64,000 bases of DNA from Pistacia vera (taxonomy: Eukaryota > Streptophyta > Magnoliopsida > Sapindales > Anacardiaceae): NCBI RefSeq assembly GCF_008641045.1, contig NW_022195052.1, positions 1 through 64,000 of the forward strand. The letters are read 5' to 3'. Each line of letters starts with the position of its first letter. Within the stretch, counting starts at the first letter, position 1. Below, piece by piece: positions 1 to 11,424 of this stretch. The translations under genes were made by a program, and so were the position numbers. A model generated the notes under the pieces. It had not been told where the DNA came from. It did not search any database and saw only the letters and a list, made by a program, of their open reading frames with translations.

Positions 1-249
1 ATTATTTGTGCTCACCCCGTTATTTTCCTTTGTGGATGCAGGTTCTAGGTGATGATGCGGTTGGAGGGGCGTCGGCGCGCGAGGAGCAATAGCTACACTG
101 TTCCCCTATTTTGTCTTTTAAAATGCACTTTTGTAAACAGTAACCTTTGTGTATAAAAGACATGTGAATTGTAATGAAAAGAAATATTTTGGGCCCAATT
201 TTTCATTGTTAATTGCATGCATTGTACTAGTTTTTCAGTAGGTGTTACA
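1..249 (+). repeat. 3' end of a Ty3/gypsy LTR (truncated by window edge)
   Basis: The text reads GCTCACCCCG, then a TGCAGGTTCTAGGTGATGA-like stretch, and ends GGTGTTACA. That arrangement is common at the 3' end of long chromovirus (Tekay/Del-like) LTRs in plants. The same layout is seen at the ends of the repeats at 6087-8726 and 61058-63567. The start lies outside the window. Clade assignment is inference. Confidence 0.5.
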
Positions 250-404
250 GGACCGGAACCTGCATTTTAGGTTCCGGTTCCTTGAATTGAAGAACCTGCA
301 CTGTGCGGTTCCGGTTCCGGTTTTGGTTCCTTTTTTTTGGAACCTACACTGTGCGGTTCCGGTTCCCTCGGAAAATGCAGGGTACTCGGAACCGCTCACC
401 CCTA
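250..404. mobile_element. hAT-type transposon end, truncated
   Basis: The right end reads GCTCACCCCTA, the complement of TAGGGGTGAGC, a terminal inverted repeat type common in plant hAT elements. Inside it, GGTTCCGGTTCC subterminal repeats occur at about 270-400 on both strands. No matching left terminus is visible next to the gypsy LTR end at 249, so this looks like a 155-bp remnant. The family is inferred from the TIR type only. Confidence 0.45.
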
Positions 405-1193
405 GAGAGTATAGTGTAAATACACTTAGGTTGGTATTGAGTCTGACTTAGTTGACTCCTTGAGATAGTGATGGCCAGAAATCCTTTGCACAAGTGAGAG
501 GCTTTAGCTATCTTCAAGAAGCGATCTTTGTACCTCTGAGCCCATAACTTAATATAGTTTTTTACTCAATTTTCTAACAAGTTTTAGCTACATCATCTTC
601 TTTAATAAGTACATACATGATCAAGTAAAAAAAAAAAAAAAAAATTATTTGAGATAGTTTTCCAATTATTATGTTGAAGTAATCAGATCAATCAATTACG
701 GTTAGCTGAACATATATTAGTTTTGTAATACCATCATTTGAAATGTTAGGAACCTTCAACAAATTTAATTGCATCATAAGAATTACCAAACATTTACAAG
801 GAACAATGCTTTTGCCAGACATAGATGACTGTATCATATATAAGTGATTCTCGATCAATTTCCATCCAATGTGATTAAAGTATTTGCAGATATGGTGAGT
901 TATTCCACTTGCAAAAGCAAACCAAGCCTTTTGTTTTGTCAATGAGCTTTGAGTAAAGTGTCTTTTACATTCTCTTATTCAGATTTTGGACTTTCAATTT
1001 TGTTTATGATTAAGAGATTTTCATTTATTGATGGATCACTCTAGTCGGTAAGATCTTGCAACTTTCAATTTTAAAGTATACTTTAATTTGGTACTACTTG
1101 TATAATTTCTGATTTTAGGGTAATTAACCATGTTTGTGATCTTTAATCCACAAATTTTCAAATTGTTTTAACATTGTTTTGATAATTTATTTA
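405..1193. other. Unassigned AT-rich spacer
   Basis: No gene recognised. There is an 18-base A run at 627-644. A minus-strand reading frame of 84 codons (688-942) resembles no family I know and has no supporting context. Confidence 0.5.
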
Positions 1194-2850
1194 TGTTAGG
1201 GTAGGTGCCCTTGAATCAAATTGTAGCATTTGACCACTTGTAAAACATGTTGATATTAATAAAAAGTCAATTTGACTATATTATATCTGAACTATATCAT
1301 GTAAATCGTATTTCATATATGTTATTATATATATCCTTAGAAATTAGAATGGTAAAATCGTGGCAAGGGTATCAAGTGCTTTAAATCTTGATTGTAAAAA
1401 GCCTATGATCACATTAGATGACTATTCTAGAAATTGTCCGTAGCCTTAATATTATCCTGAAGTAAGGGCGTAGATAATACAGTAAGACTATCATAGTGTT
1501 GGACGATCATATCGAAAGATAGTAATAGATCTTGCATGTTGAAGTTGTTTGGTGACAACTTGGTGTAACGCATGGGTGCTTGCAATTGGTAAGTTCACTA
1601 AACATGAGTCACATGACCAACCATAGGATTCTATATAGATGGTAACCCCAATGTCTATAGAATACATCTTTTAATAGATGGTGGTGTATGTGATCCTCAA
1701 ACTTGAGATCACCAGAGTGCCGCGTGTAAATATTCGGTGTAGTTTGACATTGGCCTAATGTAATCCTATTTAGAGTTATCAGTACAGAAGTGATTAGTTG
1801 CATTGAGAAGTACACTATGGCTATGGTGGATCGACACAGGATTCATCACTCTTGATTACAGGAGTATTATCTTGTTGAGTAACTCGGTAAATGATAGCGA
1901 CAGCAAAATTGTGGCCATAGTGGAATTGAGTTGGTGCTCAAGTTACGTTAAGTCATTAATTTGAATTACCGAATACGAACATGTCAAGGTAGCATATTTG
2001 AAGTTGACATCATTTCCATACTTCAAACCTTGATGAGATAACAGATGATGAAAGGATTTCATTACACATTAATCATACCGTTGACAGGTAGTTGATACGT
2101 TGAATTTGAATCTATCGGGTGACCTTGATGTTTGGCTAGAGGCCAATTTAGGTCTGTGTGTAAAGAGACAATTGATTGAGTGTCAATTGTGATATTACCC
2201 ACTGTCGATATGATAAGGAGCCTACGGGTCACATACTTAAAAAGACAAATCAAAGAAGATTTCCAATAGGGATATTTTCATCATTTTAGGGCAAATGGTA
2301 TTTTGGTAATTCTTACGGTGCAATTAAATTTGCTGAAGGTTGTCGCCTAATAGGTTGTTGCCTATGCCTGATTTTAATATTGGATTTTAATTTGTAAGAT
2401 TACTTATTTATTCAAATATATATGTTGGTGTATATATATTAAAAGGAATAAATAAATCATTATTTAAATAATATATTGGTGTTTATGCATTTTAAATAGT
2501 GAATTATTATTGTACGGTTAAAGCAATAGTAATAAAATACCAAACTGACTTTCTCTTGGGCACTAAATAAAGTCTAATTATTTATTTATAAATAATAGAT
2601 ATTAGTGGAGGGCACTCTTGTAATTTAGCAAGGGTATCAGGGTTAGGGCTTGCTTATAAAAAGGCACTTAACCCTAGAATTTCATTAGCTCATTCTTGCC
2701 TCTTTTAGACCAAATAGTTGTACGAGTGAATTTTCTAAGGAAAATTTCTCTTTCCTTTTTCTTCTTTAGACTAAAAAGTTGTATTGATAGGAGATGAGCC
2801 AGAAACTGAAGTGAACTGAGATGGTAAGTCCTTTGAAAAATTGCATTGAT
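1194..2850 (+). repeat. Diverged Angela/BARE-type copia LTR, apparently solo
   Basis: It starts TGTTAGGGTAGGTGCCC and follows the same order of motifs as the LTR at 39726-41553: a 'gagggtatcaag'-like stretch, a 'gaacgaccttat'-like stretch, and 'cggtgatctc'/'gatcgacaaagga'-like stretches. A TATA-like TTATAAAAAGG lies at about 2653. No internal domain of the same element adjoins it, so it is probably a solo LTR. The 3' end is not defined: similarity fades between about 2780 and 2900, where a minus-strand copia fragment begins. Confidence 0.6.
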
Positions 2851-2904
2851 GATTCTGAGTTGGAGCCTTGTGAGTAATGTCGAGGGGTTATAGATGAGTA
2901 TTGA

Positions 2905-4489
2905 CCTCCTTAGGTAAACTCAGGTGATCTTGCAAAACCAGTAGCATTGAAACTATTTCTAGCAAAACCATTGTTCCTTGTAAAGTTTACATCAAATCGA
3001 TGGTAGCAATGTAATGCTAGATGTCCTGTCTTCCCATAGACTTGGTAGATAAACTTGCTTCTGCCTCATACTCTACCTCTGCCTCTTCCACCAGAAAAAC
3101 CTCTAGAGGAATGATAAGGATAAAATTGATTCTAAGGGGTTGAATACCAATGTTCTGAAAATCAAATCAGGCCTTGACTCGGTCAAGGGCTCGATTCACG
3201 GTTTGACAGGTCCGACCAACCAACGATGTCAGCTTTCCAAATTTTTTTAAAATTTTACAAATTGGTCTTTTAAATTTTAGTATATTATAAAAATACCCCT
3301 TAAAATGACAAATTAGTCCCAAAAAATTTAATATATTTCAAAAAATGCCCTAAAAAACTAAATTAGTCCCTAAAGTTTTGAAATATTGCAAAATACCCCT
3401 AAAAATACAAATGAACCATATATGTTTAAAATATAGCAAATACCCCCTAGAACCTCAACCGGACCAGAGAGGCTGTCGGTTCCCAGTCTGACTGGCTAGT
3501 GTAGTCTAGTTTTCAAAACATTGTTCAATGCATAGGTTGAGTCTGATTGGTGGGAAAATGCAGAGAGGTGAAGTTAGAGGATTGTTGTATAAGAGATGAC
3601 ATTGTGTGAGACTGGGATGCAACTATGGGAAATTGAGAGATCTAATCAAATTGTGGTTTCTTACTACCACTATCAATGAAGAGATTGACAATGTTAGCTG
3701 AACCACTATGAAACTCAGTATGTACCACTGAGTTTATCACAACATTTGCCCTTTCCAACCTAAGTTCAGGTTTCTATAAAATAATTTGAGCCTCTTGAAC
3801 AAATATAGGATCAAGTCTAGATTCCAACCTAGTAGTTATATTAACCATTGTTGCATCATACTCAGATTCAAGCCCATTGAAAATGTAATTGAGTAATTCT
3901 TCATTAATAATAACAATTCCACTTGCAGAAAATTTTCACCGAAACCGTTCATCTTAAGAAAATAATCATGCATACTTAGATTGTCTTTTTTCGCATTCTG
4001 TAATAGGCTCTTAACATGAAGAGTTTTAGCTCTAGACTCAATAAGGAACTCTTTCTCTAGTGTAAGCCAAATATCAGTAGAGAATTGACACTTAGAGATT
4101 ACTGCAAACATAGATTCTGAGATACATGATAACAACCAGCTAACTAAGAGCTTGTTAGTTTTCTTCCAAAAAGTATACTCTGAATTAGGTTTTTTAGTTA
4201 CCTTTGAGCTTGAATTGTCTGATTGAACTCTAACAAATGCAGTAGGACAAAGAATTAGTCCAGTAAAGTGTTCTTCAAGATCGTGAGCACCAACAATGAA
4301 GAGTACTTGTGATTTCCAAAACCGGTGATTGTCTCTCTTCAATTTGGGTGAGATTAATGGAAGAGTTGATGAAGACATTGTAGATGAGTTAATAAAATTG
4401 TTTGAATTAGAAGTATGTTTGGAGCTTGAATCTTTATCCGATTTATTGAAAGAAGAAGAAATTGAAGAGAAATCGGCTATTTTCGACAT
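2905..4489 (-). pseudogene. Copia gag fragment A (UBN2-type), interrupted by a MITE
   Basis: From an ATG at 4489 the minus strand encodes a serine-rich N terminus, then KLKRDNHRFWKSQV and LLVSWLLSCISESM, typical of the gag region of plant Ty1/copia elements. The frame is lost near 3840-3900. The C-terminal part continues at 3140-2930, with a GRGRGR-type basic patch and a zinc knuckle reading QVYGKTGHLALHCYHRF, in which the second cysteine has become tyrosine. The insertion at 3148-3523 separates the two parts. No protease, integrase or reverse transcriptase follows: at about 2900 the sequence runs into the old Angela LTR. This is a dead 5' fragment of an element whose own LTR is at 4513-4696. 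Confidence 0.75.
3148..3523. mobile_element. MITE inside copia gag A, hAT-like
   Basis: The termini CAATGTTCTGAAAA (3148) and TTTTCAAAACATTG (to 3523) are inverted repeats with one mismatch. The flanking octamers ttgaatac (3140-3147) and ttcaatgc (3524-3531) match at 6 of 8 positions, fitting an old 8-bp hAT target duplication. The ends carry CGGTC/GGTCCG-rich stretches and the centre is AT-rich without an ORF. The insertion splits the gag coding region of fragment A, so it is younger than that element. Confidence 0.7.
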
Positions 4490-4497
4490 TTGTCAAT

Positions 4498-4511
4498 GGC
4501 TCTAATACCAA
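4498..4511 (-). other. Primer-binding site of copia A
   Basis: Reading on the minus strand, TTTGGTATTAGAGCC directly follows the LTR end at 4513. It matches the initiator-methionine tRNA 3' end (TGGTATCAGAGC) with one change. This fixes the orientation and LTR boundary. Confidence 0.75.
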
Positions 4512-4512
4512 A

Positions 4513-4696
4513 TGAAGAGTAAAGAAGTAGCAAGAAAGCGTGAGAAAGTAATAAGAAAATGCAAAGAAAATTTTGGAAAGTGTAAGTGTATTTCTTAATC
4601 TTTGAATTAGTTACACAACTGTTTGTATTCAAAACAAACATAAGCAATTAACATAAACTAATAGTAACTGCTTAACAGCCAACGAGTCAACTAACA
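4513..4696 (-). repeat. 5' LTR of copia A (about 184 bp)
   Basis: On the minus strand it runs from TGTTAGTTGACTCG (4696) to TTACTCTTCA (4513), so it has TG...CA termini, and it is immediately followed by the primer-binding site. It interrupts the gag coding region of copia B, showing that A inserted into B. No 3' partner LTR was found to the left. Confidence 0.7.
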
Positions 4697-5372
4697 ACAA
4701 AATGTCACACAAAGCCATCATGGCTCCTTCACTGTTGTCTTCTTGTCTCAGTAGCCTTCTTTTTTCTCGAGCTTGTAGGGCATGGACAAGCTCTGTGAGG
4801 GTAATCTATGACATATCTTTCGAGTCTTTAAGAGATGAAATCTTGGACTCGAATCTCTCTGGTAGACTTACTAGCACCTCTTCTATTATCCTCTTATCCG
4901 TCATCTCTTCTCTAAGCAATCTGATTTTGTTGACCACATTCCACAATAGGTCAATGTATTCTTTAACATTTTCAAACTCTTGTACTTTCAACATTTCGAA
5001 CTCCTTTTTCAAATTCAGGACATGCATGTTCCTATATTTGACACTCCCACCAAGCTAATCCTTAAGCTTATCCCAAGATTCTTTTGCTGTCTCATAAGCC
5101 TTGATTCTTGTGCATACTAGTTCTGTGATAGCCAAGTGTATGTACGACAAACCTCTTGGAGCTTTCTCAACTTCTTCTTCATGAAGTCTAATCTGGTTCA
5201 ACATGGGATTTGTTCCCAGTTGAGGTGGTTGCTTCTCTTCCACCACATATTGCTAGAGACCTTAGCCTCATAAGAACGCTTTCATTTTAACAACCCACAT
5301 ATGGTATTGTTCTCCATTGAAAATTGGTGGTAAGAGTGAAACTGAGCTTGATGCCGTGAAGACAAATTTTTG
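4697..5372 (-). pseudogene. Copia gag fragment B (UBN2 domain)
   Basis: The minus strand reads PIFNGEQYHMWVVKMKAFL near 5330, then several stops, then YETAKESWDKLKD (about 5060). After a small frame change come VLNLKKEFEMLKVQEFENVK, VNKIRLLREEMTDKRI and LVSLPERFESKISSL. This is the classic UBN2 gag core of plant copia elements in the expected order. In-frame stops near 5260-5290 and a frame break near 5040 show that it is dead. The copy stops at 4697, where copia A has inserted; no continuation was recognised elsewhere in the window. Confidence 0.8.
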
Positions 5373-5449
5373 TTATATTAACTGGAAAGTTTCTTGTAGA
5401 AAAGTGTTTAAGGATATGTGAGAAGGATGAATCTTAGTAAAGAGAATTT

Positions 5450-5463
5450 GGACTCTGATACCA
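5450..5463 (-). other. Primer-binding site of copia B
   Basis: The minus strand reads TGGTATCAGAGTCC, which matches the initiator-methionine tRNA 3' end and starts 2 bases after the LTR end at 5466. Confidence 0.8.
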
Positions 5464-5465
5464 AT

Positions 5466-5800
5466 TGTTGGTTTAAAAGATGGAGAATACAAAGGAAAAG
5501 ATCGCAAGTTTTTGGTTTTTCTCAAAGACAAGTGTTTTTAGAGAATGTTTGCTGGATAATTTGTCTCACTTGACTTGTCTACTTTCATTAGCTTCAATAG
5601 AGCTTATATACAAGCTGATTACACCATCACATACATCATTAATACTAACTCCTGTAGATCATTAAATGCTAATCTAAACTACATAAATATTTACCAGATA
5701 TTATCACAGAGCCACACATTCTTAAGTACTACAAAATCTGTTAGACTTAACATCCCTAAAAGTCAGTCAAACCATTCCACGTAGTTGACCAACTCTAACA
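5466..5800 (-). repeat. 5' LTR of copia B (335 bp)
   Basis: On the minus strand it starts TGTTAGAGTTGGTCAAC (5800) and ends AAACCAACA (5466). It contains a TATA-like GTATATAAGCTC at about 5600 in the position expected for LTR-driven transcription, and the primer-binding site follows directly. The partner 3' LTR is not in the window. Confidence 0.75.
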
Positions 5801-6086
5801 CCGTCTAGATTGGCTCTGATTCATTGACCTATTTCAGGTTGCATAATGCTTTTGATCACATGCACATTTGGTCGCATGGATTCTTCTTGTATTGCTTCTA
5901 GGTCGCATTACTTCCTGATCGCTTCTTCCATATCGCACGCCCTTTAGGTCACATGCTCTTTAGATCATTACTGATCACATTTATTTTCAGCTTGCATCCA
6001 TCTTAGCTTTGCACATTTGATCACAAGCTTCAGATTGGGCAAGTCTTCAGATCACATTCTCATGTTACTAGCAAGATGTAACTTTC
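5801..6086. repeat. Spacer rich in RTCRCAT motifs
   Basis: No coding potential. About ten variants of the heptamer RTCRCAT (GGTCGCAT, TGATCACAT, AGATCACAT and similar) occur between about 5850 and 6060 at irregular spacing. Origin unknown. Confidence 0.5.
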
Positions 6087-8726
6087 TGTAACACAAAGTA
6101 AAGAGGTACCGTAATACCCAAGATGTCAAAGGTATGTTCCCAACTCAAAATAGTCATTTAGATGTTAATTTTATGTTGAAAAGCATAAAATCTAACAAAG
6201 GGAAAAATAGTCAATTCATTTAGAATGGTATGAATCAATTATCCATAAAAGGGTATTACGGGCAAAATAGTTATTTTGCCAATGGATAAGCATTGCAAAA
6301 GTCAAATATGAGTAGGCTTAATTGCATTTAATGGCATTAATTAAGTAATAATTATATTTAGTGCCAAATGACCAAAATGCCCTTATATGAAGAATTAAGG
6401 ACTTATGAGTTATGCAATTAAAATAATTGGGCCAATAGCATAATTTTGGAAAATTAATGAAATATTTTCCTATAAGTAAGAGGAAATTCGTTCAACCCAA
6501 AAGAGATATCATTTCTTCAACCTTTCTTCCATTTTCTCTTAAATCGTCCATGAAGCAAGCTTGCTCTCTCTAAGTTTTAAAGGAGTTTTGTATAATTTTC
6601 CAAGGCGAACAAGATAGGAGCCTTGGACCTTCAAATTGAAGGGTTTAAGGTAAGGATTAAAAGCTCTAGTTTTGATGTGATTTGAAGATTTGAGGTAGAT
6701 GTTGAGGTATAATGTTATATATGTAGGATTAAGGTGTAAAAGAAGATAAAGGCAAAGGATTTGGTGGGGGAATTCTTTAAAAAGGTAAGGAAGAACCTCC
6801 CATGACTTTAGGGATTATGCTAGGGTTTGTAGATTTTAATGAAACCTTAAATTAAGGCATATAATTAGTTGATGGCAAGTGTAGTTGAACTCATTAATGT
6901 TATTTATTGCCTTGAATTCATTATACATGAAGTTATTGCCATTTATGTTTTATGAGTTGTTATGTTTAATTGGAGAAAATGAAGTATTGATGTTGATTGT
7001 GGCAAAACTTGTAGTATTGGAGGCCACATGGTGTTGAATGGTTGCTATTAGAAGTGTTGATGTGTTGTTTGCATTAACTCACAATGTTATAGCAATGATG
7101 GATAATCATGAGAGTGAGGTTTTACCATTCCTTTAAGATGTTAAAGAATATTAAGGGGAGGTTTAATTGATCCATAAGTTAACATATTTGTTAATTGTCA
7201 ATAGAAGTTGATATGGCATGGTTTAATATGAAAAATTCGGATTTGGCAATTTTAGGGGTTATGTTAAACATGCTTCAGTATTTTGACCATAACTTGACTT
7301 ATAAAACTCAAAATGAGATGATTCTTGAAGCATTAGAAATTTAAGACATAGCCCTATAAGTTTTATGTTTATTCCAAGATCCAATTAATTTGAGAAATGG
7401 ATGGAAAATGGCCTGAGGAATAAACTTATGGTTATTAAAGTGTAAGATTTAACATGATCAATTCTTATGATTATGAATTGATTATTAATGTATTGTTGCA
7501 ATTAAGCCATGTACTAATGTTTACCCATTAGTTAGATGATCTTTGAAGGATATACATGGTCATGGATGCGAATGCATGATTAATGTTATGAAATGGCATG
7601 AAGATGCAATGTAATATATGTTTCAAGATGATGAATGTGAGCAAGAGATAATTTAAATGGATAGATAATCCATACATGAATCAAAAGTATTAAGCTCACT
7701 AAAACATGTATTTACATGCCATAAAATGTTAGAAATGCATATAGATAGGATGGAAAACACGTAAGCATATCCTCGTATATCGGTTGAGGAAAGATGAATA
7801 TATGCTTTAGATGCTAAATAACGCGTAAGCACGCCTCTCGATGATATGAGCTCTAGATGAATTTGAGGCTAGATGAAAGGAAAGATGAATATATGCTTTA
7901 GATGCTAAATAACGCATAAGCACGCCTCTCGATGATATGAGCTCTAGATGAATTTGAGGCTAGATGAAAGGAAAGATGAATATATGATGTAGATGCTAAA
8001 TAACGCAAAAGCACGCCTCTTGGTGATATGAGCCCTAGATGAATTTGAGGCTAGATGATATGAAGTGCTTAAGACGCTAAGAAAAGTTTGATCGGCTAGA
8101 CGTTGGATGATTCATATGCATTTAATTGTATTACATGAGTTATGATGTTATTTACATTATGAGATGATTTGTACTCATATTAGATGATATTTAGATATTA
8201 TGTCCTAACATGTGATGTGTGTGCACTATGTTTACATATTTATTTGTATGTGTACACTTGATGTTTTATATGACTACGGGGAAGATGATGAAAAGTATAT
8301 AAGTTAGTAAAGAAGAGGAACCATACTTAGATGCTAAAGACGTGTGGTATGTGAATGAATGTGTTTGAATGAATGTTAAATAACATACTTGGTATTAAAT
8401 GGATCATTCCTTACTGAGCGATTAGCGCTCACCCTTTCATGGTTGAATGTTTTACAGGTAATCCAAAAGTGAAGGATGTTGGAGACAGTAAGGCTATGCG
8501 TGAGAGGAGATAATTTATTGTCATCTTGATGTAAATAATGTAAATGACAAATGTTTTTTAAACACCTTTTTGAAGCTTCCACCATATGAATGAAAATAGC
8601 ATTAATATATTTTGATTGATTGATCCCCAAATGAATTTAAGTTTTTATTTTTATTTTTGAAGGTACAAATTTTGATCCTACGGTACATCTTATAATAATG
8701 TTTCGGACATTATTATTATTCTTACA
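6087..8726 (+). repeat. Ty3/gypsy LTR-like repeat, probably solo (2.6 kb)
   Basis: It starts TGTAACACAAAG and ends TATTCTTACA. It has the layout of long chromovirus-type LTRs: several stretches mentioning 'atggtattttgg'/'gaccaaaatgccc', a pyrimidine-rich leader after about 6500, and a 3' motif TTACTGAGCGATTAGCGCTCACC followed by TTACAGGTAATCC (about 8410-8465). No internal coding region adjoins either end. I could not find a target-site duplication (ctttc / taggt), so the exact ends are uncertain. Confidence 0.55.
7788..8060 (+). repeat. 91-bp tandem repeat, three units
   Basis: Three head-to-tail copies start at 7788, 7879 and 7970, each opening GGAAAGATGAATATATG and closing GAGGCTAGATGA. 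Units 1 and 2 are nearly identical; unit 3 has several changes. The array lies inside the gypsy LTR-like repeat, downstream of its presumed promoter region. Confidence 0.92.
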
Positions 8727-8947
8727 TAGGTTTTCTAAATACAACTCGTTCTCCAGACATGAATTCTCTGAAATCTCATTGAGGGATATCCAAAAGGTAC
8801 TTGACTGGGGAGGAGTTTTACAAGTACCTGCTACTTCAAAAAAACAAGAAAAATAACAATGGCAAAGATACTAGTAGTGATGGTTCCAATAGGCTCATAA
8901 ATAATGGCGGCAAGATTTTTAATAACCCTAGAATCCATGATGCATTT
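8727..8947 (+). pseudogene. Beta-lactamase-domain protein pseudogene A, 5' part
   Basis: The plus strand at about 8830-8945 reads VPATSKK, then KDTSSD, RLINNGGKIF, NNPRIHDAF. This corresponds to the segment NNGGKIFSNPRIHDAF of pseudogene B (16823-17640). Stops and frame changes are present. The coding sequence is cut at 8947 by the gypsy element and continues at 15856. In plants this protein type (as I recall, AT5G24810 in Arabidopsis) has an ABC1-kinase-like domain joined to a beta-lactamase-like domain. Only part of the latter is seen here. The family name is from memory of conserved segments, not from a search. Confidence 0.65.
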
Positions 8948-10028
8948 TGATATGAAATCAAGTCTCCAACTCCTATTTCATCTCACCACAACCATACACA
9001 TAACAATCTATCTCTAAAACACACAAGCTTCAACACGCACTCATTTGGCAAAGACAAAGTCAAGCACTTCCAATCTCTTTTAACACCTTAAATCATCAAT
9101 CTTAACATACTAATAATCCCCAAAGATCAACCATCCAAGACAACTCACAAATTCTGGCAAGGATTACACACATACAAGCCAAACCAAGAATGGGAAAATG
9201 GGAACCAAAATGCAAGAACTTACAAGCAAAAAATTAAGGGCTTAATTCTCCACCATTCATTCAAATACAATAGGCCATAACCATTTAATGCTAAAGGACA
9301 ACTACTCCCTTAAATTAAGGATCTATGTCCCTAACGCTAATTAGCTTGGCTAACCTTCATCTATTTGAATCAAATAACATCCATTCATTGGGCTTGAGCC
9401 AAATAAACCTCTCTACACTTGACACCCACAGTTTGGGCCAATAAAAAGGCCTTGAGAAATTTCTTAGACCTTTAGCACTCCATGGACAAGCTTGTGAACC
9501 TTCTTGAGTGATTGGGCTGAATGGTGCACACCAAGCAAAACTCGAGCTTCTTGATTTTTCAATGAAAACTCTTGCAAAAATGAGGGAGTTGCCTTTATAT
9601 AAGCATTACAAATATGGGGAATTCCCCTTTACAAATATTACAAAATAATACAAATTATTACACAAAAAATTAAGGGCTTAGTTCTCCACCTTTCATTCAA
9701 ATACAATAGGCCATAACATTTAATGCTAAAGGACAACTACTCCCTTAAATTAACTCTAATTAACTTGGCTAACCTTCATCTATTTGAATCAAATAACATC
9801 CAGTCATTAGGTTTGGGCCAATAAACCTCTCCACACTTGATATCCATGGTTTGGGCTAATAAAAAGGCCTTGAAAAATAACTTAGACCTTTAGCACCCTA
9901 TGGATAAGCTTGTGAACTTCCTTGAGTGATTAAGCTGAATGTGCACAGCTTGCAAAACTTGGGCTTCTTGATTTTTCAATGGAAACTCTTGCGCAACCAA
10001 AGAATCATTTGGGCCTAGAATCTCATCA
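8948..10028 (-). repeat. 3' LTR of the gypsy element, rearranged
   Basis: On the minus strand it starts TGATGAGATTC (10028) right after the purine tract GAGGAGGA and ends TTTCATATCA (8948). Compared with the 5' LTR it holds two copies of one segment (about 9230-9580 and 9665-10000) and lacks about 150 bp that the 5' LTR has at 15225-15375. The TGAT...ATCA termini match those of the 5' LTR. Confidence 0.85.
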
Positions 10029-11424
10029 TCCTCCTCGGGTTGAGAAGGATTTTTCCTTAAATCCAAAAGTTCTCTATCTTCCAAGTAAGGAGACAAATCT
10101 GCAATGTTGAAAATAGTCGAAACATTACCAACTTTAGAGGGCAAATCAATCTTGTATATATTATCCCCAACTCTTCCAAGAACCTCAAAAGGTCCATCGG
10201 CTCTAGGTGCTAGTTTGCTTTTCCTCTTGGAAGGAAACCTCTATTTCTCAAATGAACCCACACAAGGTCACCCGGTTGGAAATAAGTGGGCTTCCTATGC
10301 TTGTTGGCTCTCCTCTTATAAGCTTCATTGGATTTTCTATTTGGGACCTAATTGACTCATGTAGCTTCTTCATAGACTTTGCCTTCTCTTTAGCATCAAG
10401 ATTCACTTGGATATTAAGGGGTAAGGCACTTAATTCTATGGGAGTGATGGTGTTAAGACCATAAAGGACCTCAAATGGGGAATGGTTGGTGGTAGCACTA
10501 CGGGACCGATGTAGGCAAATTCAACATGAGCTCATTTGTTGTCCCAATCTCTCAAACTCTTATTCACCAAGGTTCTTAGAAAGGTCCCTAAAGTTCTATT
10601 GGTGACCTTGGTTTTACCATCAGTTTGAGGGTGATGGGAAGTGCTAAATAAGAGTTTGGTACCCAATCTACTCCATAAAGACCTCTAAAAATGGCTAAGG
10701 AATTTGGTATCCTTATCCGACACAATGCTTCTCGGTACACCATGCAACCTCACAATTTCTTTGAAAAATAACCCAGCCACATGTGATGCATCATTGTTCT
10801 TGTTGCATGCACTAAAAGGTGCCATTTTAGAGAATCTATCAATAACAACCATTATGGAGTCCTTACCTGTTTGAGTTCTTGGCAATAATGAAGTCCATGC
10901 TTAGGTCTTCCCAAGGTTGATTAGAAATTGGCAATGGAGTGTAAATCCCTGGTTTGAAATGACTGTTGACTCTATGACAAACTCCACATCTAACCACTAT
11001 GGTTTGCACATCCCCAAGCATCTTTGGCCAATAGAAATGCTCTCTAAGAACTTTCACTGTTTTGGTAACCCCAAAGTGGCAGGCAAACCCTCCTCTATGC
11101 ACCTCTCTCACAACAAAACTCTCTAAAACTCCCATGAGGCACACATAACTTATTTCCCTTGAACAAAAATCCATCTTGGACCACATAATCTTCAAAACTG
11201 CCCTAAGTGCACTTAGCCATGATTGCGGCCATTTCTTCATCTTGCTTGTAATGCACCTTCATCATACTAAACCCAAGTACTTTTCTTTCCACAATAGAAA
11301 AGATGGAGTACCTTCTTGACAAAGCATCAGCCACCACATTAGTGCACCCTTGCTTGTACTTGGAAACAAATGAGAAAGATTGAAGAAACTCAACCCATTC
11401 GGCATGCCTAGAGTTCAACTTATG
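10029..11424 (-). pseudogene. Gypsy integrase and pol C terminus
   Basis: Minus-strand reading: the end of RNase H with HAEWVEFLQSF and ALSRR, then the zinc-binding region (GGFACHFGVTKTV, CGVCHRVNS), PWEDLSMDFI, the catalytic core with KDSIMVVIDRFSKMAPF (core Asp present) and LHGVPRSIVSDKDTKFLSHF (second Asp present). Coding then degrades, and the C-terminal segment FNIADLSPYLEDRELLDLR appears at about 10060-10110. Its frame runs on into the 3' LTR, through DEILGPNDS. At least two frame breaks occur (about 10680 and 11210). The zinc finger and DDE core are recognisable, but the protein cannot be made. Confidence 0.88.

Noticed and set aside
242..451. 69-codon plus-strand frame rich in VPVPV repeats
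   Set aside because: It is only the translation of GGTTCCGGTTCC subterminal repeats of a hAT end.
4702..5058. 118-codon plus-strand frame
   Set aside because: It is antisense to the UBN2 gag of copia B, whose minus-strand reading has clear family motifs.
7788..8060. CRISPR-like repeat array
   Set aside because: The 91-bp units are contiguous with no spacers, in plant DNA inside an LTR.
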